Shown one piece after another: positions 16,509-25,230 of a DNA stretch of 64,000 nucleotides; the stretch's first letter is position 1, and the number at the start of each line of letters is the position of its first letter. Position numbers and translations under genes: made by a program. The notes beneath the pieces are model-generated. The model had not been told where the DNA came from, searched no databases, and saw nothing but the letters and a program-made list of their open reading frames with translations. The stretch comes from Pseudochelatococcus sp050946405. Its GTDB lineage: Bacteria; Pseudomonadota; Alphaproteobacteria; Rhizobiales; Beijerinckiaceae. The stretch lies in assembly GCF_050946405.1 (NCBI RefSeq), contig NZ_JBMNUS010000009.1, forward strand, positions 128,437-192,436. The letters are read 5' to 3'.

Positions 16509-16907
16509 CTGGACCAGTTCGACCTGCTGCGCCTCTATGTGGCCATCGCCGATCAGGGCAGCCTGTCGGCCGTGGCGCGCGTGCAGGCTCTCTCTCCCTC
16601 GACGATAACGCTTGGTCTTCAAGGGCTTGAGGAGCGGGTGGGCGTGCGTCTCGTCACGCGCACGACCCGGCGTCTGTCGTTTGCGCCGGAAGGGGAGCGT
16701 TTCCTCGCCGATTGCAGGCGCATCCTGGCCGATCTCGATGATGTGATGGACGGCTTGGCCGACAGGGGGCCGATACAGGGCGAAATCCGCGTGACCGCAA
16801 CCAACGATTTCGGCCACGCAAGGAATTTCCCCCTCGGTTTCCCGCCGCCGGCGGCGGCCCCGAACCGGAAACCGCTCCACCGTTCCTCCATCGGATCGAG
16901 GCGGTGA
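16509..16907 (+). pseudogene. LysR-family regulator remnant (start lost, C-terminus missing)
   Basis: The frame encodes a LysR winged helix (LDQFDLLRLYVAIADQGS, then RVQALSPSTITLGLQGLEERVGVRLVTRTTRR) and the beginning of the linker (GEIRVTATNDFG). Homologues start MDQFDLL; here the equivalent codon is CTG at 16509, and the only other possible starts before the stop at 16482 are CTG or the GTG at 16539, which would cut into the first helix. After residue about 100 the sequence no longer resembles a LysR effector domain and ends after a Pro/Arg-rich tail. About 200 residues are missing. Divergent orientation to the SUMF1-like gene suggests it once regulated that group. Confidence 0.7.
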
Positions 16908-17141
16908 GCTGTCCCGCGGATCGGCCCGTCATCTTCATAGGCACGGTGTGCTTCGGTCAATCCGTTTTTAGCTGGATGAGGAAAGTGATCCCGAAGCGTC
17001 AGCGTTGCAAGATCGAGGCTAAACTTGATCCGGCAAGATAAAAGGCAGTTCAGGGCAGATGTCCCGCAGCGGGAACCGTTCGCCGGCGGGAGCGTTACCT
17101 ATCTATAGCCATACGCGCAACCGACCCGAACAGGAGGCACC

Positions 17142-17963
17142 ATGACCGATGTGAACACCGATCCTGTCCATCTGCATGTTGAGGACACGGAGGGCGCGGG
17201 CCGTCCGGTCGTCCTGATCCACGGATGGCCGCTTTCCGGGGCAGCGTGGGAATATCAGGTCCCGGCGCTCACCGAGGCGGGATATCGTGTCGTCACTTAC
17301 GACCGACGCGGTTTCGGCCGGTCCGACAAGACCGGCAGGCAATACGACTACAATACCTTGGCCACCGATTTGGCCCGGATTCTGGATGAGCGTGATCTCA
17401 ACGACGTCACGCTGGTCGGTTTCTCGATGGGCGGCGGCGAAGTGGCGCGCTTCATTGCACTTCATGGGGAAGAACGGCTGCGCAGCATCGTGTTCGCCGC
17501 CGCCGTTCCGCCCTATCTGCTGAAAACCGCCAACAACCCGGAGGGCCCGCTCTCGAACGACGAGGCGGAAAAGAAGAAGAAGGCTCTGCTGGCCGACCGC
17601 GACGCCTTCTTCGAGGAATTCACCACGAATTTCTTCAGCACGACTGAAGGGATCAAGGTATCCGATGAAGAGCGCGGAAAAGCGGTGCGCCAGTGCCGCG
17701 AATCCGGCGAGGCGGCCGCGCTCGGCTGCATGGATGCCTTCAGCACCACCGATTTCCGCGACGATCTGAAAAAGATCACGGTCCCGACGCTTGTCCTTCA
17801 CGGCGACGCGGATCTCATCGTCCCGCTGGAAGGTTCGGGATTGCGGACGCACAAGGCGGTGTCGGGCAGCCGACTGGCGGTCATTCCGGGTGCGCCGCAC
17901 GGCCTCAACGTGAGCCACGCCGACGACTTCAACAACGCATTGGCGGGGTTCTTGTCGAAATAG
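17142..17963 (+). CDS. Alpha/beta hydrolase, non-heme chloroperoxidase/esterase type
   Basis: This 273-residue enzyme has a strong aggaggcacc ribosome binding site. It shows the oxyanion HGWPLSG, the nucleophile elbow GFSMGGGE, the acid in LHGDADLIVP and the catalytic His in PGAPHGLN, all in the order of cofactor-free haloperoxidases/arylesterases. These proteins hydrolyse esters and can form peracids; halogenation is a side activity. It stands alone. A related but distinct enzyme is encoded at 29503. The natural substrate cannot be inferred. Confidence 0.92.
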   Translation: MTDVNTDPVHLHVEDTEGAGRPVVLIHGWPLSGAAWEYQVPALTEAGYRVVTYDRRGFGRSDKTGRQYDYNTLATDLARILDERDLNDVTLVGFSMGGGEVARFIALHGEERLRSIVFAAAVPPYLLKTANNPEGPLSNDEAEKKKKALLADRDAFFEEFTTNFFSTTEGIKVSDEERGKAVRQCRESGEAAALGCMDAFSTTDFRDDLKKITVPTLVLHGDADLIVPLEGSGLRTHKAVSGSRLAVIPGAPHGLNVSHADDFNNALAGFLSK

Positions 17964-18075
17964 AATTGGCCGGGGCGCGGCGCTGTGTGACCTCGCATAG
18001 GGGTCCACAGCCTCCGGCTCGATAGCGCGGGATCAGCTTTGCTCCGTCGCGACCGACGACGCCTTTCCGTCGGGC

Positions 18076-19092
18076 TTAAAATCCCTCGAGCACGATCTTG
18101 CCCCTTGCCCCGCCGCTTTCGATCAGGGCGTGAGCGCGCCGCAGATTTGCCGCGTTGATGGCGCCGAAATTCTCCGCCAGCGTGGTACGGAGCGTGCCCT
18201 CGTCCACGAGGCGGGAAACCTCGTTCAGCAGGTGGCCTTGCTGCGCGATGTCGGCCGTGCCGAACATCGACCGCGTGAACATGAACTCCCAGTGCACCGA
18301 CACGCTCTTGCGCTTGAAGGGATTGATGTCGAGCGTGGCGGGATCGTCGATCAGCGCGAAACGGCCTTGCGGGGCGATCAGCGCGGCGATCTCGGCAAGA
18401 TGCCGGTCGGTATTGGTGGTCGAGAAGACGAAAGCCGGCGCGCCGATGCCGAGGGCAGCGACTTCCAGGGCCAGCGGTTTCGAATGATCCACGACATGAT
18501 GGGCGCCGAGAGCGGTCGTCCAGGCTTTTGTCTCCGGCCGCGAGGCGGTGGCGATCACCGTCAGGCCGGTCAGTCGGCGGGCGAGCTGTATCGCGATGGA
18601 ACCCACGCCGCCCGCCCCGCCGACGATGAGGACGGACTGAGCCGCGCCGGCGACGGCACGGCCTTTCACATCCAGCCGATCGAACAGCGCTTCCCAGGCC
18701 GTGATGGATGTAAGCGGCAAGGCGGCTGCTTCAGCCCATCCGAGTGTCTTCGGCTTGCGGCCCGCGATACGCTCGTCCACCAGATGGAATTCCGCATTGG
18801 TGCCGGGCCGCGTGATCGCGCCCGCGTAGAACACTTCATCGCCGGCCTTGAACAGGCTTGCCTGCGGCCCGGCTTCAGCGACGATCCCGGCGGCGTCCCA
18901 TCCCAACACCTTCCAATCGCCTTCCTCCGGCAGGGCCGCGGCGCGCACCTTGGTATCGACGGGGTTGACCGAGATCGCCTTCACCTCGACCAGCAGATCG
19001 CGGCCCGACGCCACGGGACGCGGCAGATCGATATCGACCAGTGCGGCATCGTCCTGAATAGGGCGGGGGAGTTTGTAGCCAACGGCACGCAT
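18076..19092 (-). CDS. Zinc-type alcohol dehydrogenase-like protein / quinone oxidoreductase (MDR family)
   Basis: The ATG at 19092 has ggag 6 nt upstream and gives 338 residues starting MRAVGYKLP. It is a medium-chain dehydrogenase: GroES-like N-terminal part (LVEVKAISVNPVDTKVR; WDAAGIVAEAG), then the NADPH-binding fold with VLIVGGAGGVGS. The zinc-ligand Cys/His positions are absent, as in zeta-crystallin/QOR-type quinone reductases. It is divergent from an HxlR regulator starting 112 bp away, the same arrangement as many QorA/QorR or YodC/YodB pairs that respond to quinones or electrophiles. It probably reduces electrophilic quinones or enones with NADPH. Confidence 0.9.
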   Translation of the reverse strand: MRAVGYKLPRPIQDDAALVDIDLPRPVASGRDLLVEVKAISVNPVDTKVRAAALPEEGDWKVLGWDAAGIVAEAGPQASLFKAGDEVFYAGAITRPGTNAEFHLVDERIAGRKPKTLGWAEAAALPLTSITAWEALFDRLDVKGRAVAGAAQSVLIVGGAGGVGSIAIQLARRLTGLTVIATASRPETKAWTTALGAHHVVDHSKPLALEVAALGIGAPAFVFSTTNTDRHLAEIAALIAPQGRFALIDDPATLDINPFKRKSVSVHWEFMFTRSMFGTADIAQQGHLLNEVSRLVDEGTLRTTLAENFGAINAANLRRAHALIESGGARGKIVLEGF

Positions 19093-19182
19093 CGATGTCT
19101 CCAGTTCTGCGAAGAGCTTCTGATCTGGCAACAGGTGACACGACGGCATATTCTTCGCAAGAATGCACATAAATTGTACATA

Positions 19183-19198
19183 GTATCGAAAAGGATAC
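19183..19198. promoter_or_regulatory. Inverted repeat in the divergent HxlR / oxidoreductase promoter
   Basis: gtatc and gatac are separated by 6 nt, directly in front of (and overlapping the ribosome binding site of) the HxlR gene. A site here could let HxlR control itself and the divergent dehydrogenase. Short arms make this tentative. Confidence 0.35.
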
Positions 19199-19204
19199 CG
19201 TCGA

Positions 19205-19660
19205 ATGCCGCGCCCGCGCCACGAACGTTTCGATTGCAGTCCCGGCTGTCCGGTGGAGGCCACGCTCGCCCTCATCGGCGGCAAGTGGAAGGGGCTGGTG
19301 CTCTGGCACCTGCTTCAGGACACGTTGCGGTTCAATGAAATCCGCCGCCGCCTGCCGAACGTCACGCAGCGGATGCTGACCAACCAACTCCGCGAACTGG
19401 AGAGCGACGGCTTCGTCATCCGCACCGTCTACACGCAGGTGCCGCCCAAGGTGGAATACAGCCTCTCGACACGCGGACGCAGCCTCGAACCGGTCATTCT
19501 CGCCCTCAAGGAATGGGGTGAGGCGCATGTCGTTCAGGCGGCGGCAGGGGAGCGGCAATCGCGGGAAACGCCCTCGCTTTCCGGCGCAACCGCCGCTGCC
19601 GGCAACGAGCGTCCGCCGGGCAGCGTTCCAAAAGCCGCCGGACATGCGCCTACCGGTTAA
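19205..19660 (+). CDS. HxlR-family redox-responsive regulator
   Basis: This 151-residue protein has the HxlR winged helix: CPVEATLALIGGKWKGLVLWHLL, RFNEIRRRLPNVTQRMLTNQLRELESDGFV and the wing VPPKVEYSLSTRGRSLEPV. The cysteines in CSPGCPVE at positions 11 and 15 match the location of the redox-sensing Cys in YodB/HypR/QorR members. After residue about 125 the tail is low-complexity. It is divergent from a quinone-reductase-like gene, its likely target. The last 11 nt overlap the convergent SRPBCC gene. It probably represses in the reduced state and releases DNA under electrophile stress. Confidence 0.9.
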   Translation: MPRPRHERFDCSPGCPVEATLALIGGKWKGLVLWHLLQDTLRFNEIRRRLPNVTQRMLTNQLRELESDGFVIRTVYTQVPPKVEYSLSTRGRSLEPVILALKEWGEAHVVQAAAGERQSRETPSLSGATAAAGNERPPGSVPKAAGHAPTG

Positions 19661-20093
19661 TCTCGGGTTCGACGAGCCTTGTGAGCTTGTACAGGGATTC
19701 CTGCCAGCCGAGATAACAGGCCTCGCAAGGGATCACGTCCGGCACGCCCTGCTGCTCGATCTCGATTTCCGTGCCGACCGACACGGCCTTCAGATTCACG
19801 GTGACCTTTATCTCGCCCGGCAGGTTGGAGTCGTTGAATTTGTCAGTGTAGACGAGGCGTTCGCCCGGAACGAGTTCCAGATAGTTGCCGCCGAAGGAGT
19901 GGCTGTTGCCGGTGGTGAAGTTCCGAAACGACATTCGGTGACGGCCTCCGGCCTTCGCGTCCAGCTCATGGACGGTACAGGTATACCCGAACGGCGGAAG
20001 CCATTGCGCGATCGCATCCGCTTCGACGAAAGCGCGATAGAGTTTTTCGGGACTGGCGGCAATGACGCGGTGCAGGCGGATCGTATGGGGCAT
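19650..20093 (-). CDS. SRPBCC / AHSA1-family protein
   Basis: The start at 20093 follows gggaga at 5 nt and gives 147 residues beginning MPHTIRLHRVIAASPEKLYRAF, the classic first strand and helix of an AHSA1/activator-of-Hsp90-like START-fold protein. The cavity-lining IAQWLPPFGYTCTVHELDA and the C-terminal helix with GWQESLYKLTRLVEPE support this. Such proteins bind small hydrophobic ligands; bacterial members often sit next to ArsR regulators, but here the neighbour is an HxlR gene that overlaps convergently. Cellular role is unknown. Confidence 0.88.
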   Translation of the reverse strand: MPHTIRLHRVIAASPEKLYRAFVEADAIAQWLPPFGYTCTVHELDAKAGGRHRMSFRNFTTGNSHSFGGNYLELVPGERLVYTDKFNDSNLPGEIKVTVNLKAVSVGTEIEIEQQGVPDVIPCEACYLGWQESLYKLTRLVEPEINR

Positions 20094-20215
20094 GGCTTTC
20101 TCCCTGTGGTTCGACTTTGTTCTGATTGGTCGACTATCTTTGGACATATCAGTATAAAATATAAATTTTCATCTGCAATCATTCAATCATAATAAAAAAT
20201 CAAGTATCATGTCAT

Positions 20216-20230
20216 TGTTTCAATGAAACA
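20216..20230. promoter_or_regulatory. Palindrome tgtttca-a-tgaaaca upstream of kdp
   Basis: Perfect 7-bp arms around one base, in an AT-rich stretch between the SRPBCC gene (minus strand) and kdp. Operator candidate for either side. Confidence 0.35.
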
Positions 20231-20358
20231 GATGCCATGATCCGACAGTATTCAGATATGGGCAAATCTATTCGGCAAGGTTCTTCGAAAAATCTGCCGG
20301 CGGTGTCGGCCGCCGGACGTGTTGTCCGGTAAGGCGTGCGTCGCAACAGCCGGCGTAT

Positions 20359-20375
20359 ATATAAGATTCTTATAT
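20359..20375. promoter_or_regulatory. Palindrome atataaga-t-tcttatat upstream of kdp
   Basis: Perfect 8-bp arms around one base, about 175 bp before the first small kdp peptide. A response-regulator (KdpE) site is plausible, but it does not resemble the known E. coli KdpE site. Confidence 0.35.
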
Positions 20376-20548
20376 CTTTTCTCCCTTTCCCCTCTCGAAC
20401 CCCTATGCGGTTAGGCGCCATATTCTTACCGGAGTTCGTTTCCAGACCGCCTCGCTCTGCGTTTCGGAAAAGCGTTCGTCATCGCTTTTCAGGAGAGATT
20501 TCCAGATGTTCAGGCGATATTGGAGCAAAGATACGGGAGATACGAATA

Positions 20549-20629
20549 ATGGACGTTATCGTTCTGGCGATAGGGTTTTCCTTCTTCACATTGATGTTCA
20601 GCTACATCAGGATATGCGAGAAACTTTGA
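20549..20629 (+). CDS. 26-residue single-helix membrane peptide at the head of the kdp operon
   Basis: The peptide starts MDVIVLAIGFSFF, continues through one hydrophobic helix, and ends IRICEKL. A gggaga sequence lies about 13 nt before the ATG. Similar tiny peptides ending in a Cys-Asp/Glu-Arg/Lys-Leu pattern are found ahead of kdpF in other bacteria, usually unannotated. It precedes kdpF by 12 nt. The likely role is to associate with or stabilise the Kdp complex, as KdpF does; this is inference from position and form only. Confidence 0.6.
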   Translation: MDVIVLAIGFSFFTLMFSYIRICEKL

Positions 20630-20641
20630 CCTGGGGTTGAA

Positions 20642-20731
20642 ATGATCGCCGAATACATTCTTGGCGCGGCGGTGGCGGTGTTCATCGCCGGCTACCTGAC
20701 CTATGCGCTCGTCCGTCCCGAGCGGTTCTGA
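20642..20731 (+). CDS. kdpF: KdpF, small subunit of the K+-transporting ATPase
   Basis: A 29-residue hydrophobic peptide (MIAEYILGAAVAVFIAGYLTY...) with the characteristic ALVRPERF ending shared by KdpF proteins. It forms one membrane helix and stabilises the KdpABC complex. It lies 29 nt before kdpA. Too short for most automatic calls, but the sequence pattern and position are diagnostic. Confidence 0.88.
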   Translation: MIAEYILGAAVAVFIAGYLTYALVRPERF

Positions 20732-20760
20732 TCCGAGATCCGAAGCCGGAAAGGAAAATC

Positions 20761-22458
20761 ATGACCATTAACGGATGGATACAGATCCTGATCTTCTTCG
20801 GGATCGTCCTTTTGCCGGTGAAGCCGTTGGGCAGCTATATCAACCGCGTCATGAACGGCGAGCGCACTTTGTTGTCGATCGTCTTCGGCCCGGTCGAGCG
20901 GGGGCTCTACCGCCTTGCCGGCACGAACGAGAAGGAGGAGCAGCACTGGACGACCTACATGGCCGCCATGCTGTTCTTCAATCTGGCCGGTTTCCTGCTG
21001 CTTTACGGTTTGCAGCGCATGCAAGGCATCCTGCCGTTCAACCCGGCAGGCTTTGGCGCGGTCAGCGCGGATTCGTCGTTCAACACGGCCGTCAGCTTCA
21101 TGACCAACACCAACTGGCAGGGATATGCCGGTGAGAGCACGATGAGCTATCTGACCCAGATGGCTGGCATTACCGTGCAGAGCTTCGTTTCGGCCGCGGT
21201 TGGGCTTGCCGGCGCCATGGCGATCATCCGCGGCTTCGCGCGGGCATCCGTCAAGACGGTCGGAAATTTCTGGGTCGATCTGACGCGTTCCACGCTCCAT
21301 ATCCTGCTGCCCATCTGCGTCGTCGGCAGTCTCGTGCTCGTGTGGCAGGGCGTGCCGCAGAACCTCGATCCCTATACCGTCGCGACGACGCTCGAAGGCG
21401 GCCGGCAGACGATCGCGCAGGGGCCGGTCGCCTCGCAAATGATCATCAAGCATCTCGGCACCAACGGCGGCGGATTCTTCAATGCCAACTCGGCGCATCC
21501 GTTCGAGAACCCGACGGCGCTGACCAACCTCATCCATATCCTGTCGATCTATGCGATTTCCTTCGCGATGCTGAACGTGTTCGGCCGGCAGGTCGGCAAC
21601 CAGAAACAGGGCTGGGCGTTGCTCGGTGTCATCGGCACGATCGTCGTGGCGGGCGTCGCGGTCGTTTACTGGGCTGAATCGGCAGGCAACCCGCTGGTGC
21701 ATGCGCTCGGTGTCGAGGGCGGTAATCTGGAGGGCAAGGAAACGCGGTTCGGCCTCGCGCTGTCCTCGCTGTTCGCGGTCGTGACGACCTCGGCCTCCAC
21801 CGGCGCCGTCAACACGATGCATGACAGCCTCATGCCGCTTGGCGGTCTCGTCCCCCTGTTCAACATGCAGATCCCGCCGCTCGGCGGCATCGGCGCGGGC
21901 GTTTACGGCGTGCTGGTCTTCGCCATTCTCGCGGTCTTCATCGCCGGCCTGATGGTGGGACGCACGCCTGAATACCTTGGCAAGAAGATCGAGGCCAAGG
22001 AAGTGAAGATGAGCATTCTGGCGATGCTCGGCCCGTCGCTCGCCATTCTCGCGCTCACCGCGGTCGCGGTCGTCGTCCCGGCCGGGCTCTCTGGCATTCA
22101 GGATGCCGGCCCGCACGGGTTCAGCGAGGTGCTCTACGCCTATACCTCGGGCGCGAACAACAATGGCAGCGCCTTCGCGGGCCTCTCCGCGAACACGCCC
22201 TTCTACAACATCACCATCGGCCTTGCGATGCTGATGGGCCGGTTCTTGTTGATCGTGCCCGTGCTCGCCATAGCAGGCTCGCTTGCCGCCAAGAAGACCG
22301 TTCCCGCCTCCGCCGGCACGCTGCCGACGACCGGGCCGCTGTTCATCGGCCTCGTGATCGGCGTCACGCTGATCGTCGGCGGGCTCACCTTCTTCCCAGT
22401 GCTGGCGCTCGGGCCGATCGTCGAGCATTTCGCGCTGATGGCCGGCCAGACCTTCTGA
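20761..22458 (+). CDS. kdpA: KdpA, potassium-binding translocating subunit
   Basis: This 565-residue membrane protein is full length. It contains the four selectivity-filter-like segments of the K+ transporter superfamily, for example TNTNWQGYAGE, LGTNGGGFFNANSAHPFENP, FAVVTTSASTGAVNTMHDSLMPLGG and TSGANNNGSAFAGL. KdpA binds and channels K+ in the KdpFABC P-type ATPase, a high-affinity emergency uptake system used when external potassium is scarce. It is the third gene of an intact kdp operon. Confidence 0.98.
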   Translation: MTINGWIQILIFFGIVLLPVKPLGSYINRVMNGERTLLSIVFGPVERGLYRLAGTNEKEEQHWTTYMAAMLFFNLAGFLLLYGLQRMQGILPFNPAGFGAVSADSSFNTAVSFMTNTNWQGYAGESTMSYLTQMAGITVQSFVSAAVGLAGAMAIIRGFARASVKTVGNFWVDLTRSTLHILLPICVVGSLVLVWQGVPQNLDPYTVATTLEGGRQTIAQGPVASQMIIKHLGTNGGGFFNANSAHPFENPTALTNLIHILSIYAISFAMLNVFGRQVGNQKQGWALLGVIGTIVVAGVAVVYWAESAGNPLVHALGVEGGNLEGKETRFGLALSSLFAVVTTSASTGAVNTMHDSLMPLGGLVPLFNMQIPPLGGIGAGVYGVLVFAILAVFIAGLMVGRTPEYLGKKIEAKEVKMSILAMLGPSLAILALTAVAVVVPAGLSGIQDAGPHGFSEVLYAYTSGANNNGSAFAGLSANTPFYNITIGLAMLMGRFLLIVPVLAIAGSLAAKKTVPASAGTLPTTGPLFIGLVIGVTLIVGGLTFFPVLALGPIVEHFALMAGQTF

Positions 22459-22501
22459 TCATAACGATGCGTCAACAGGAAAAGATACTCTGGAGTCTTC
22501 C

Positions 22502-24574
<2,073 letters not shown>

Positions 24575-24586
24575 GGACTTTTCTCC

Positions 24587-25165
24587 ATGCTGAAACAAAT
24601 TCGTCCCGCGGTCTTCATGATCGTCGCCTTCACCGTCATCACGGGTCTTGCCTATCCGCTCGCCGTCACCGGCGTCGCGCAAGCCGTTTTCCCCGTTCAG
24701 GCCGATGGCAGCCTCGTCACGAGGGAGGACGGGACGGTCATCGGCTCCCGGCTGATCGGCCAGACCTTTACAGATGACAAATATTTCCATGGCCGCCCGT
24801 CGGCAGCCGGCGGCGGCTATGACGCGGCGAGTTCCGGCGGCTCGAACATGGGGCCGACCAGCTCGAAGCTGATCGAACGGGTTCGCACGGACGCCGGCGC
24901 GTTGAAAGCCGCGAACGCGAGCACGCCGATGGCGGTGCCGATCGATCTCGTCACCGCCTCCGGCAGCGGCCTCGATCCGCATATCTCGCCGGAAGCCGCC
25001 TATTTCCAGATGCCGCGCGTTGCAGGCGCGCGGGGTTTGAGCGTGGCGCAGCTGCGTGCGATTGTGGATGCGCACGTCGAGGACCGGTTGCTCGGCGTGT
25101 TGGGGGAGCCGGTTGTCAACGTGCTGGCCGTCAACCTCGCGCTCGATAACGCGGCCACGCGCTGA
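24587..25165 (+). CDS. kdpC: KdpC, K+-transporting ATPase subunit C
   Basis: The 192-residue protein has one N-terminal membrane helix (IRPAVFMIVAFTVITGLAYPLAVTG) followed by a periplasmic domain with the family stretches SRLIGQTF, FHGRPSAAG, SGSGLDPHISPEAA and VVNVLAVNLAL. KdpC stabilises the complex and increases ATP affinity. Full length and in the usual order after kdpB. Confidence 0.97.
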   Translation: MLKQIRPAVFMIVAFTVITGLAYPLAVTGVAQAVFPVQADGSLVTREDGTVIGSRLIGQTFTDDKYFHGRPSAAGGGYDAASSGGSNMGPTSSKLIERVRTDAGALKAANASTPMAVPIDLVTASGSGLDPHISPEAAYFQMPRVAGARGLSVAQLRAIVDAHVEDRLLGVLGEPVVNVLAVNLALDNAATR

Positions 25166-25230
25166 AGCACGGTCGCGGGGCGCCGGGCGGGGAAGCTCCG
25201 GCGACTTGCCGGCACCAGGAAGGTCCATGG

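Larger units (their letters stand above)
20094..20548. other. AT-rich control region upstream of the kdp operon
   Basis: No gene is supported between the SRPBCC start and the first kdp peptide. The region contains two palindromes (20216-20230 and 20359-20375) and a pyrimidine-rich stretch around 20,376-20,405. It must hold the kdp promoter; no clear -35/-10 pair could be chosen with confidence. Confidence 0.6.

Noticed and set aside
20094..20548. Riboswitch (c-di-AMP type) ahead of kdp
   Set aside because: No conserved helical core could be recognised; only two short palindromes are present.
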